Positions 46,801-54,206 of a stretch of 64,000 nt of DNA are shown here, piece after piece. The DNA is from Planctomycetaceae bacterium (GTDB taxonomy: Bacteria; Planctomycetota; Planctomycetia; Planctomycetales; Planctomycetaceae). The notes under the pieces were generated by a model. It ran no database searches. It was not told the origin of the DNA and was given only the letters and a program-made list of their open reading frames with translations. Where the stretch lies: positions 496,001 to 560,000 of the forward strand of contig JAWKTX010000002.1 of NCBI GenBank assembly GCA_041398825.1. The letters are read 5' to 3'. The position numbers were made by a program, and so were the translations under genes. Numbering within the stretch: the first letter of the stretch is position 1; each line of letters opens with the position of its first letter.

Positions 46801-48037
46801 GGCCGGTGATCCGAAGCAAGCTGGTGATCCGAAGGAAGACGGTGATCCGAAGCAAGCTGGTGATCCGAAGGAAGACGGTGATCCGAAGGAAGCCGGTGAT
46901 CCGAAGCAGGCCGGTGATCCGAAGGAAGACGGTGAGCCAAAGCAGGCCGGTGATCCGAAGGAAGCCGGTGATCCGAAGCAGGCCGGTGATCCGAAGGAAG
47001 ACGGTGAGCCAAAGCAGGCCGGTGATCCGAAGGAAGCTGGTGATCCGAAGGAAGCTGGTGATCCGAAGGAAGCTGGTGATCCGAAGGAAGCCGGTGATCC
47101 AAAGCAAACCGGTGATCCGAAGCAGGCTGGTGATCCGAAGCAGGACGATGATCCGAAGGAAGCTGGTGATCCGAAACGAGCCGATGAGCCGAAACAAGAC
47201 CGTGAGCCCAATCAGGACGATGAACCCAAGCAGCAAGGTGAGCAACAGCAGCAAGCTGCGAAGTCGTTGAAGGAAGCGACTCAGTCATTGGACATGGTCT
47301 GCCAATCCTGCAAGAAATGTTCGAGCTGCAACAAGCCGGTGATGCCAGGATCAAGTGCGTTTCCGAAGCCAGGAGATGCGAAGCCAGGAGACGCGAAGCC
47401 AGGAGATGCGAAGTCAGGTGATGCGAAGCCAGGTGATGCGAAGCCGGGTGATGCGAAACCGGGTGATGCGAAACCAGGCGATGCAAAACCAGGCGACGCA
47501 AAGCCGGGTGAAAAATCCGACGGGCCTGCCAGCGGATCAGCAAATCAGCAACAGTCCGTCAGTGAAAAGCTCGCTCAGGCCGCAGACAAGGCTCATCAGA
47601 CGGCTCGTGCACCTTCACCCGAACGCACTCAGCAACTCGCTCAGGATCTCAACCAACTTGCCGATGAAGCCGCCCAGCAGGCAGGATACCCGAACCGGAA
47701 ATCGAAGCCGCAAGGTGATCAGGCAAACTCATCAAAGTCATCGAACTCATCGAATCAGGCTGGAAACCCGCGTCCCGGCAGCCGGTCGTCAATGCCTGTT
47801 GGAGTTCAGGGCAACGCCGCAGCCGGTCAAAGCGAAGTCGCTCCGATTCAACTGCGTGGTCGTTCGACATCAAACTGGACACAGTCCCGTCGCAAGTTGA
47901 AAAGCAAGGTGCTCGACAACCACGACGGCAGGATTCCGGAGGAATTCCGTGGAGTCGTGAAAGACTACTTCGAGCAACTGTCTCGCCTGGAATCGTCTCC
48001 GGACAACGTGAACGACACAGCGGAGGAACAGAAATGA
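43844..48037 (+). CDS. Giant membrane protein with coiled coil and low-complexity GDPK repeats
   Basis: The gene encodes 1397 aa. Two N-terminal TM segments (GGALVVGTAAMMSLLTLVIV and LWLPIIGIVVTVIRRFLVVP) give a DUF4175-like layout, followed by beta domains to about 520. A Gln/Glu/Ala-rich coiled coil runs from about 540 to 985. Then come 24 hexapeptides of the AGDPKE type (46802-47233) and a Cys cluster CQSCKKCSSC. Nine PGDAK pentapeptides follow (47369-47503). The C-terminal end reads RSRRKLKSKVLD-like basic sequence with IPEEFRGVVKDYFEQLSRLE, typical of the family's end. The MoxR/vWA partners upstream suggest it is a substrate or structural partner. ATG 43854 (MTATINVSN) is an alternative start. 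The end overlaps the next gene by 4 nt. Confidence 0.87.
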   Translation: MIQMTATINVSNKTQASPRKAAAVEQIQRELDEMVGCLRRDIWMGGALVVGTAAMMSLLTLVIVDAVFQPESLWLRCALWLPIIGIVVTVIRRFLVVPLRQECNRLAMAWTLEQTRPAIEERLTTSLQLTSTPNAQSNAIIEAVAQQAHGSLAGCRDQELRGQEVLNRSIVATTCCAAFLMSMWIWAPYLIPSLKNVLNPWSARVLPHLSATIVPGNTVVGEGSDVRIAATASHLTDAVLEVIEHDAVIASYPMAIEANESTAAFTLAALKADLQYRVRSGGLFSDSYQIFVDPKPVMEGIQLSLTFPEYTRLPSQVINELTEPIETIHGTRIRIDVDSTLPCAESSLSLNATSIPCEQAAFVDEVKRWRHSWEFNATGGDLQRGTITLVSEAGVPSDPILFEMRVLPDLPPSIIIDQPGLSEIVTTSDRSIDIAYRAFDDFDCGALQLISQKNGEQLSIKDVPHERLPEFTGELAIDLNQLEITTGDQLIVWLSITDIRPDEYGGPQISESRKIHLQIVDEAAPIGQQAVRNEAQSVLVDLTEALDGLTTAKQMADNLQNELSEIADEAEAPEAPADAAEKAKRLQDQIREAEQSLRRLTEQKELAEQRLFQPEIERIQQVADNEIVEAKKQTGLVPLSDDLAQQQEAVAATKESLSDAIDKLADVREDIDQRRQQMELAAQLDELARQQERLAQKQKPDPVQDGQDNGPEVQDKQQQVADRLQEVVEQDLDARSEQFAQRAEEAAELTQAAADLQQQQDALAKLDQARSKEELDDQLLDMIAREQEQIANETRKLEQQASDVQPPAADAREQAQPDPNEATKAAQNDKPNGLADAREQMEAVPEKLRQKNLEQAEAAARQAGERLQQKAQSKPENAAAQPNGARDSKAAPQEDDLQRLAKQQKRVRDAIQAVREDRPEEAAAKLQEQIAERTEGLRDKADELLQLPTDDPENQQAVREAREKLEQAQKETRAAEKLAKLQQKKQAGDPKQAGDPKEDGDPKQAGDPKEDGDPKEAGDPKQAGDPKEDGEPKQAGDPKEAGDPKQAGDPKEDGEPKQAGDPKEAGDPKEAGDPKEAGDPKEAGDPKQTGDPKQAGDPKQDDDPKEAGDPKRADEPKQDREPNQDDEPKQQGEQQQQAAKSLKEATQSLDMVCQSCKKCSSCNKPVMPGSSAFPKPGDAKPGDAKPGDAKSGDAKPGDAKPGDAKPGDAKPGDAKPGDAKPGEKSDGPASGSANQQQSVSEKLAQAADKAHQTARAPSPERTQQLAQDLNQLADEAAQQAGYPNRKSKPQGDQANSSKSSNSSNQAGNPRPGSRSSMPVGVQGNAAAGQSEVAPIQLRGRSTSNWTQSRRKLKSKVLDNHDGRIPEEFRGVVKDYFEQLSRLESSPDNVNDTAEEQK
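46802..47233 (+). repeat. 18-nt coding minisatellite (24 units)
   Basis: Units are of the form GCTGGTGATCCGAAGGAA with GCC/GAC and CAA/CAG variants, read as AGDPKE, AGDPKQ or DGDPKE. Some adjacent units are almost identical at synonymous sites, which suggests recent expansion. Confidence 0.93.
47369..47503 (+). repeat. 15-nt coding minisatellite (9 units)
   Basis: Nine units like CCAGGTGATGCGAAG encode PGDAK, with one SGDAK. They follow the Cys cluster. Confidence 0.92.
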
Positions 48038-49155
48038 TCACACAACCATTCTCCTGGATGTCCGTCATCGCCATCTTGCTGGTGTGCCAGATCGTCAGCG
48101 CTCAAGACGCCGATGCGCTCCGCGTTCGTTACCAGCCTCACCTGGACGCAGCCGTCGATCGAGGACTGGAATACCTTGCGGGAAAGCAGATTAGTCGTGA
48201 CGCCGCCGCAGCGATGGGGCGTCCCGAGCTGGCTGGGTCCTTCGAGGAACCGGCCAGCGCGGGAAACACCGGAATCACTTCGCTGGCCGTGATGGCGTTT
48301 CTTGCCAGAGGGCATCTTCCCGGTCGTGGTCGCTATGGAGAATTGATCAACCGAGGAATTGATTATGTCCTCAGTCAGCAGCTCGAAAACGGTTTGCTGG
48401 TGAGCAACGATCGGCAGGGCCGCACGACCGGACTCATGTACGAACACAGCATTTCGACACTGCTGCTGGGCGAAGTTTCGGGAATGGTCGACCCCGTGCG
48501 TCAGCAAAAACTTGACGACGTTCTGTCCCGCGCTTTGCTGGTCCTGTTGCAGGCTCAAAAGGTTCCCAAGTCAGAAGCCGACACTGGTGGCTGGCGATAT
48601 ACGCCCGGCACCACCGATAGCGATTTGTCTCTGACAGGCTGGTCGATCATGGCCCTCCGGGCCGCAAAGCTGAACGGCGCCTCCATTCCCGACGAACATA
48701 TTGAGATGGCGGTTTCGTATATTCTGAATTGCCAGACGGCCGGCGGTGGCTTCGCCTATATGCCTGCCGGCAACTCGGGCAGCACTTCGATGACCGGAGT
48801 GGCCGTACTGTGTCTGGAACTGTGTGGCGAACACGGCAACGACGACTTGCTTGTTGCTGGCGACTTCATCCTGAGTCGACCGCCACGAATGGCTGAGCCC
48901 GACGGACGGCCCGTGCGATTCCGGTACTATGCATGGTATTATTGCGGACAAGCTATGTTTCAACTGGGTGGAAAACACTGGACCGAATTTGCCCCCATCA
49001 TGTACGACAACCTGCTGCAGGACCAAACGCTCGACGGAAACTGGGAGTATCCCGATCAAACGCTCGTCTATAACACCACGTATCCCACATCACTGGCAAT
49101 TCTCACATTGACGGTTTCTGCTCGTCAACTGCCGATCTATCAGCGTGAAGAATAG
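48034..49155 (+). CDS. Exported prenyltransferase/squalene-cyclase-fold repeat protein
   Basis: The gene encodes 373 aa with a signal peptide (MSVIAILLVCQIVSAQDADA). The alpha/alpha-toroid repeats characteristic of the fold follow: VDRGLEYLAGKQ, NTGITSLAVMAFLARGHLPG, IDYVLSQQLENGLLV, YEHSISTLLLGEVSGM, WSIMALRAAKLNG, YILNCQTAGGGFAYMP and NTTYPTSLAILTLTV. There is no DxDD or QW catalytic signature that I can confirm, so it is probably a structural or binding member rather than a terpene cyclase. This protein type regularly closes MoxR/BatA operons in planctomycetes. ATGA overlap with the previous gene. Confidence 0.9.
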   Translation: MITQPFSWMSVIAILLVCQIVSAQDADALRVRYQPHLDAAVDRGLEYLAGKQISRDAAAAMGRPELAGSFEEPASAGNTGITSLAVMAFLARGHLPGRGRYGELINRGIDYVLSQQLENGLLVSNDRQGRTTGLMYEHSISTLLLGEVSGMVDPVRQQKLDDVLSRALLVLLQAQKVPKSEADTGGWRYTPGTTDSDLSLTGWSIMALRAAKLNGASIPDEHIEMAVSYILNCQTAGGGFAYMPAGNSGSTSMTGVAVLCLELCGEHGNDDLLVAGDFILSRPPRMAEPDGRPVRFRYYAWYYCGQAMFQLGGKHWTEFAPIMYDNLLQDQTLDGNWEYPDQTLVYNTTYPTSLAILTLTVSARQLPIYQREE

Positions 49156-49194
49156 TCGACCTTTTCAATCGACTGCCCATCATTCCCATCGCAC

Positions 49195-49305
49195 TAGTGG
49201 TCTGGGACACTTAGTTTGCGTGGTAGCCGGAGTCGCCAGACTTCGGGTTCGACTGGTATTTGACTGAACTCTGGCGAGTCCAGCTACAATCCCCAACCCT
49301 TGCTT
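49195..49305. repeat. Inverted repeat element B, copy 3
   Basis: Arms GTAGCCGGAGTCGCCAGA (49223-49240) and TCTGGCGAGTCCAGCTAC (49270-49287). The full unit is the inverse of copy 2, including the outer flanks (CCACTAGTGGTCTGGGACAC-like side at the left, CAACCCTTGC at the right). It lies 43 bp before the next gene's start. Confidence 0.88.
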
Positions 49306-49347
49306 TAAGATGTCACAGACCACGAGATGTTTTGAAAGAGGTTCACT

Positions 49348-50337
49348 ATGAAACTCGCACAGCTCTTCCTTCTCTTTGCAGCAGCATTCACACTGTGGAG
49401 CGGCCGCATCTGCTTCGCTGATGACAAGACTGATGGCGATAAGGCCACAGATGCGACCCAGCCACAACAGATTGATGAGTGGGTCGCGCAACTCGGTCAC
49501 CAACGACTCACGGAACGAATCAAGGCCGAGAAGCAACTCATCGCTGCGGGGAAAGCAGCCATTCCGGCTCTCGCCAGGGCAGCCCTGGCGGGGAATCGCG
49601 ATACGATCGAGAAGTCCATCGACGTGCTCGGCAAGCTGGCGCAATCCAAAGACGCGGAATCCAAAGAAGCCGCTCGGATTACGTTGCAGATGCTCAGCGA
49701 AAGCGACCAGCCTTCCACGGCGGAAAGGGCAAAGATCGCGCTCAACACCAAAGAAGCCGATGGAATCAAGCCGTTCGAAGGTTGGGACAAACCCGGCAAC
49801 CAGTTTGCTGGCGGCAATGTGAATCGCAGTGTGTCGATGACGAGTATCAACGGGATGCGAACGATCAACGTCAAAGAGGGTCCACTTGAAACGACTCTGC
49901 AGGAGCTGCCGGGAGGCCGAATTCGGGCTCAGATTACAGGCGGCGAGAAGCCTGTTGAGCTTGTTGCGAAGAATGCCAAAGACCTCAAAAAGAAGCTTCC
50001 CGAAGCGGCCGCTTTGTATGAACAGTACACATCGAACACTCCGGGTAACCTGGGCTTCGGGAACAACATGGCATTCGGGAACAACATGGGTCCCGGGAAA
50101 AACCAGGGGAAAGCCATGCTGTTTCCGGCCTTTGGGTTTGGCAACGTAGAGGGCGGTCAACAGGCATTTAGTTCAAGCGTCACCATTCAGGGTGGAGGCA
50201 CCGTTGGAAACGCCGACTGTCAGGAAATGCTGCGAAAGCAACTGACCGAACTCAAGGATCGAATGAAAGGAAACCCAGTCATGCAGCAGATGCTGGATCA
50301 ACAAATCCAGGCTCTCTCAGGAAAAGAAGTCCCCTGA
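49348..50337 (+). CDS. Exported helical-repeat protein of unknown function
   Basis: The gene encodes 329 aa. A signal peptide (LAQLFLLFAAAFTLWSGRICFA) is followed by a HEAT-like region (LTERIKAEKQLIAAGKAAIP ... LAQSKDAESKEAARITLQML). A middle part contains NVNRSVSMTSINGMRTINVK and a Gly/Asn/Phe-rich stretch (NLGFGNNMAFGNNMGPGKNQ). A helical tail ends it (LRKQLTELKDRMKGNPVMQQ). SD AAAGAGG lies before the ATG. It may be cotranscribed with the upstream operon, but the repeat element separates them. Function unknown. Confidence 0.8.
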   Translation: MKLAQLFLLFAAAFTLWSGRICFADDKTDGDKATDATQPQQIDEWVAQLGHQRLTERIKAEKQLIAAGKAAIPALARAALAGNRDTIEKSIDVLGKLAQSKDAESKEAARITLQMLSESDQPSTAERAKIALNTKEADGIKPFEGWDKPGNQFAGGNVNRSVSMTSINGMRTINVKEGPLETTLQELPGGRIRAQITGGEKPVELVAKNAKDLKKKLPEAAALYEQYTSNTPGNLGFGNNMAFGNNMGPGKNQGKAMLFPAFGFGNVEGGQQAFSSSVTIQGGGTVGNADCQEMLRKQLTELKDRMKGNPVMQQMLDQQIQALSGKEVP

Positions 50338-50838
50338 GATTCAGCAGAGAAGATCTGGAACGAACGAGAATGGAAAGCACGAGGAAATCGGGCGCGGCAT
50401 ATTCAGCGTTGTGGTTAACGCCAGAACTGCGGGCGAACCCTCTTTGACGTCGGGGCCGGCGATGCGATCCGATTGCTCGATCTCAACAAACCTTGCCCAC
50501 AGCCGGGCATCGAGGCAGCGCTTGCGGTTCGACAAAAGTCTGCCCGATGCTGCAACGCCGCAACTCGCGGAATCAGGACGTTGCAGCCACAATGGGCGAT
50601 CGGAACGATCCGAATCATCTGGGTAAGCCCGCAAAGACAGCGGGACTCGCACTCCGCAACACACACAGCGGCAAAGATGTACGGTCCATGACTCCTGCAG
50701 TGGTTTCAGGTTCGCGAGAAGTTTGACCCGTTGAAAACGCCAGGGGAGGCGAATTTTCGTGTAAGGATTTCGAAATCGCGTGTTTAGCCGCTGTAGGATA
50801 ATCTGTTTTCTCCCGATCCCAGCAGCGGAAGCCCCTGA
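50338..50838. other. Intergenic region, about 500 bp
   Basis: No gene is recognised. Short open frames in all frames lack motifs. It should hold the promoter of the sigma/kinase unit that starts at 50839. Confidence 0.5.
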
Positions 50839-51444
50839 GTGACCCAGTTCCCCGAAACACGTGAGAGCCTGATCATTCAGGTCCGGGATCCGGAAAACCG
50901 GGTGGCGTGGGAACAGTTCGTCGCGATTTATCGGCCAGTGATCGTTCGCGCCGCCGTGGCTCGTGGGATGCAGGCGGCCGACGCACAGGATCTGGCTCAA
51001 CAGGTTCTACTGGCTGTAGCATCGGCGATCGGCGATTGGGAAAGACGCGATCAGTCAACACGCTTTCGGCATTGGCTGCGCAGGGTCACTCGAAACGCCA
51101 TCGTCAATGCATTCTCGCGCGGTCCGAAAGATCGGGCGGCTGGCGGCTCATCGATCCACGAGCTTTTGGCTCAACATCGGCAACCCGCCCCGGAAACCGA
51201 GTCTTTGATTGATATTGATTGGGAATATCGTCGTGAGCTTTACCTGCAGGCAGCCAGCATCGTTCAGCGCGATGTGCAGCCTGAGACCTGGCGAGCATTC
51301 GAGCTGACGGTCATTGATGGCGTTAGCAATCAGGCGGCTGCCAAAGAACTCGGAAAATCCCTGGGAACGATCTATACGGCTCGCTGCCGTATCATGCAGC
51401 GACTGCGGAACGTGATTGCCGAAATGGAGGCAGCGGAAGAATGA
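50839..51444 (+). CDS. ECF RNA polymerase sigma factor
   Basis: It starts with GTG and encodes 201 aa. Region 2 contains AWEQFVAIYRPVIVRAAVAR, ADAQDLAQQVLLAVASAI and FRHWLRRVTRNAIVNAFSR. Region 4 contains TWRAFELTVIDGVSNQAAAK, ELGKSLGTIYTARCRIMQRL. The type is the planctomycete ECF group that is encoded immediately before protein kinases. The stop overlaps the kinase start (ATGA), so the two are coupled and the kinase probably regulates the sigma factor. Confidence 0.93.
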   Translation: MTQFPETRESLIIQVRDPENRVAWEQFVAIYRPVIVRAAVARGMQAADAQDLAQQVLLAVASAIGDWERRDQSTRFRHWLRRVTRNAIVNAFSRGPKDRAAGGSSIHELLAQHRQPAPETESLIDIDWEYRRELYLQAASIVQRDVQPETWRAFELTVIDGVSNQAAAKELGKSLGTIYTARCRIMQRLRNVIAEMEAAEE

Positions 51445-54014
51445 ATCAGCAACTATGCGATCCCAATCGTCTTTCTTCGTTCGTGCGTGGAGAATTAAGC
51501 GACGAAGCTGAGCGAGAGCTGACCGCGCATCTGGATGAATGCGAGTCGTGCGGTCGGGCGCTTGAGCGGCAGGTTGCTGAGGAATCTGCATGGCGCGAAG
51601 CAACTGTTTTCCTCGGTGAGCGTATCGTCGAAGATCACGACGCTGACTTTTTCATCGCGCCACCCGACGCACAAATCGAACATGTATTGTCTCAACTTTC
51701 CCCGACCGACGATCCGGATTCGCTGGGGCGTATCGGAGGCTATGAAGTCACCGGCGTGATCGGTAGCGGCGGCATGGGCGTGGTCCTGAAGGCCAGGGAG
51801 CACGCGCTCGATCGCGTGGTGGCGGTCAAGGTCATGGCACCGCATCTGGCGGCCAGCGGTTCGGCTCGCAGGCGGTTCGCTCGCGAAGCCAAAGCTGCGG
51901 CAGCCGTTCTGCATCCCAACGTGATCGCAATTCATGGTGTGTCCAACGAGCAGGCGCTACCGTATCTGGTGATGCCCTATGTCGCGGGGGCATCGCTGCA
52001 GAAGCGAATCGACGCGGAAGGACCATTGCCGCTGGTCGATATCCTGCGAATCGGTGCCCAGGTCGCCGCTGGTCTTGCTGCCGCCCACGACCAGGGTCTT
52101 GTTCATCGCGACATCAAGCCGGGCAACATCCTGTTGGAGCAAGGCGTAGAACGCGTCACCATCACTGATTTCGGCCTGGCTCGTGCCGTGGATGATGCCT
52201 CAATGACTCGCAGCGGTGTGATTGCCGGAACACCGCAGTATATGTCGCCCGAACAGGCTCGCGGTGAACCAATTGATGCTCGAAGCGATTTGTTTTCGCT
52301 GGGTAGTTTGTTGTACGCGATGTGTACCGGACATTCGCCGTTTCGGGCAGAAACCAGTTTCGGAGTCCTGCATCGCATCACACACGACGAGCCGCGACCG
52401 ATCACGGAAATCAATCCCGACATTCCGCTTTGGCTGGAAGGCACTGTAATGAGGTTGCTTGCCAGGAACGCAGACGATCGCTTTCAATCGGCAGGCGAAG
52501 TCGCTGAGCTTCTGGAAGGTTGTCTCTCACACACACAGAACCCTGCCACAACACCCTTGCCGGAGACGGTCATCCAACTGTCTGCCAAACCGTCAAGGTA
52601 TCGTTTGTGGCTTAAGTTCGCTGCATCTGGTCTGTTGATGTGGTTGTTCGCCTTCGCCGGTGTCCTGATCGTTCTTGAATGGAACAAAGGTACGCTGCGA
52701 ATCGAAAGCCAGGCCGATGACGTTCCGATTCGTATTGTTCAGGGCGCGAACGTCGTTAAAGAGCTGACGGTTTCGAAATCCGGCAAGTCGGTTCGCATTT
52801 CGGCGGGGAACTATCAAGTCGAAATCGGCGGAAAGTTCGATGGTTTGATCGTCGATGACGGATCCGTCACGCTGCAGCGTGGCGGAGAAGACGTTGTCCG
52901 GATTGTGGAAGTTGCCCCGGAGACGAACGCTCCAGGCGACTGGCCGTACGGCCGCTTGCTGAAAGATCTCCGACAAATCAAGCCGCCCGGCGGTGTGCCG
53001 GTCGTTCCGTCCGGCGTTCCGATTCGCGTTGCCATGGGTGACGAGCTGAGAAGACGTTTGGAAGCGGTGCCGGAAGGGGAGTTGGACAGGTGGATTGCCG
53101 AACTGGAGCGAATCACGGGTGACAAACTAGACGGCGAAATGGCACGGCAGGCGTGTCGAACCCATATCGTGAATCGAATGAGCATCTTGTTCGAACACGG
53201 CGAGTGGAACGCACAGAGAGCGAACCGATTATTCAGGCAGCTCCAGTCGCTGACGACATCGGAAGTCACCGCGTGGAAGAAAGCATTTGAATTAGTGCTC
53301 AGGGAAACAATCGGCCAGAACGACAAACAAGTGTTTGACGGAGGCCCGAGCTACGCTGTGCCACTTGTGTTGATATCCGTTGATGCGTTGTTCGATGACG
53401 CACCAGGGCAATTGAACGACGAGCTAAGTACGTTGTCGCTCGCAACCGCGCCGACCGACGCGATCGCTCCGCCAATCGCAGCCGTCAAATATCGAAGTCG
53501 CCTTGGCCAACTCTCCGCACAGGACATCGCCGCGTGGAGTAGCAAAGTCGACCAGTTCGGAGGGACAAAGCTCGACGCTGCCATCAACATCATTCGACTG
53601 AACGACTACTTCGTCGACGAGACGTTTCAGGACGGCGATTTTTCAGCCACGCTTGCAGGTGCGGAACCAACGCGTTCGATCGGGCAAGTTGCTGACTTCG
53701 CAAGCGAACAATCGACAGTCCCCCAAACGCGACTTGAGCCTGAAGATCATGCAAACGATCGCCCATTGATGGTTGCCGTCGGTGAGTTCAACTCCGCATA
53801 CAAATTGGAAGACCAACTGCCGCTGACCGAAGACGAGATCGTCGCGTGTATCTCCTGGATTCTTAATTTCGACGAACCGCCGGAGAGCAAATTGCGGCCA
53901 GATCTACGTTTGCTGGTCGAGCAACGTCAATTGCCTGAAGGTTGGGAAATCACTGCAACAGAATTCGTCGACACCAGTCTCCGTGGAAGTTTCCGCAAAG
54001 CAGTTGTCAATTAA
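51441..54014 (+). CDS. Ser/Thr protein kinase with N-terminal anti-sigma zinc motif
   Basis: The gene encodes 857 aa. The N-terminus holds a zinc-binding anti-sigma motif (His30, Cys34, Cys37 in HLDECESCG). The kinase domain (about 101-370) has the Gly-rich loop GSGGMGVV, Lys130, HRDIKPGN (222-229), DFG (243-245) and the APE-equivalent SPEQ. A TM (ASGLLMWLFAFAGVLIVLEW, near 395-415) leads to an exported part with beta domains and a last module (LPLTEDEIVACISWILNFDE). The design joins sigma-factor binding, phosphorylation and extracytoplasmic sensing in one protein. The frame is closed by TAA at 54012, but reading on in the same frame meets a related module (see findings). Confidence 0.93.
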   Translation: MNQQLCDPNRLSSFVRGELSDEAERELTAHLDECESCGRALERQVAEESAWREATVFLGERIVEDHDADFFIAPPDAQIEHVLSQLSPTDDPDSLGRIGGYEVTGVIGSGGMGVVLKAREHALDRVVAVKVMAPHLAASGSARRRFAREAKAAAAVLHPNVIAIHGVSNEQALPYLVMPYVAGASLQKRIDAEGPLPLVDILRIGAQVAAGLAAAHDQGLVHRDIKPGNILLEQGVERVTITDFGLARAVDDASMTRSGVIAGTPQYMSPEQARGEPIDARSDLFSLGSLLYAMCTGHSPFRAETSFGVLHRITHDEPRPITEINPDIPLWLEGTVMRLLARNADDRFQSAGEVAELLEGCLSHTQNPATTPLPETVIQLSAKPSRYRLWLKFAASGLLMWLFAFAGVLIVLEWNKGTLRIESQADDVPIRIVQGANVVKELTVSKSGKSVRISAGNYQVEIGGKFDGLIVDDGSVTLQRGGEDVVRIVEVAPETNAPGDWPYGRLLKDLRQIKPPGGVPVVPSGVPIRVAMGDELRRRLEAVPEGELDRWIAELERITGDKLDGEMARQACRTHIVNRMSILFEHGEWNAQRANRLFRQLQSLTTSEVTAWKKAFELVLRETIGQNDKQVFDGGPSYAVPLVLISVDALFDDAPGQLNDELSTLSLATAPTDAIAPPIAAVKYRSRLGQLSAQDIAAWSSKVDQFGGTKLDAAINIIRLNDYFVDETFQDGDFSATLAGAEPTRSIGQVADFASEQSTVPQTRLEPEDHANDRPLMVAVGEFNSAYKLEDQLPLTEDEIVACISWILNFDEPPESKLRPDLRLLVEQRQLPEGWEITATEFVDTSLRGSFRKAVVN

Positions 54015-54206
54015 TCTGTGTCACCAAAAGTCGGAAGGTCGCGTTATACCGATTCGACAATGGGCAGTACCGCCGCCGAAGAGAATTCTGCTGAAGCCAA
54101 CTGAGAAAACGGCGTCGAGGAAAACGGAATCCCTCTGCAAGCAGCGATCAACGCATTCAATGCGTCACATCACACGATTGATGGTGTCCGTCAGCCGCCG
54201 CTTACG

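Noticed and set aside
46572..47543. A 323-codon and several 150-codon open frames opposite the GDPK repeats (for example SHHPASHHLASHHL, FGSPACFGSPAS).
   Set aside because: They are antisense or off-frame shadows of the minisatellites. Repeats of a fixed period leave every frame open.
48034..49155. Naming the toroid protein a squalene-hopene cyclase.
   Set aside because: It is exported, about half the usual length, and I cannot find the catalytic DxDD motif.
49180..50160. A 326-codon minus-strand open frame.
   Set aside because: It is antisense to the exported helical-repeat gene at 49348-50337, which has a signal peptide and ribosome binding site, and its end is repeat element B.
54102..54104. 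Selenocysteine recoding at the TGA before the giant protein.
   Set aside because: The context (EAN-TGA-ENG) is a low-complexity linker, not a redox site, and a second stop (TAA) lies upstream in the same frame.
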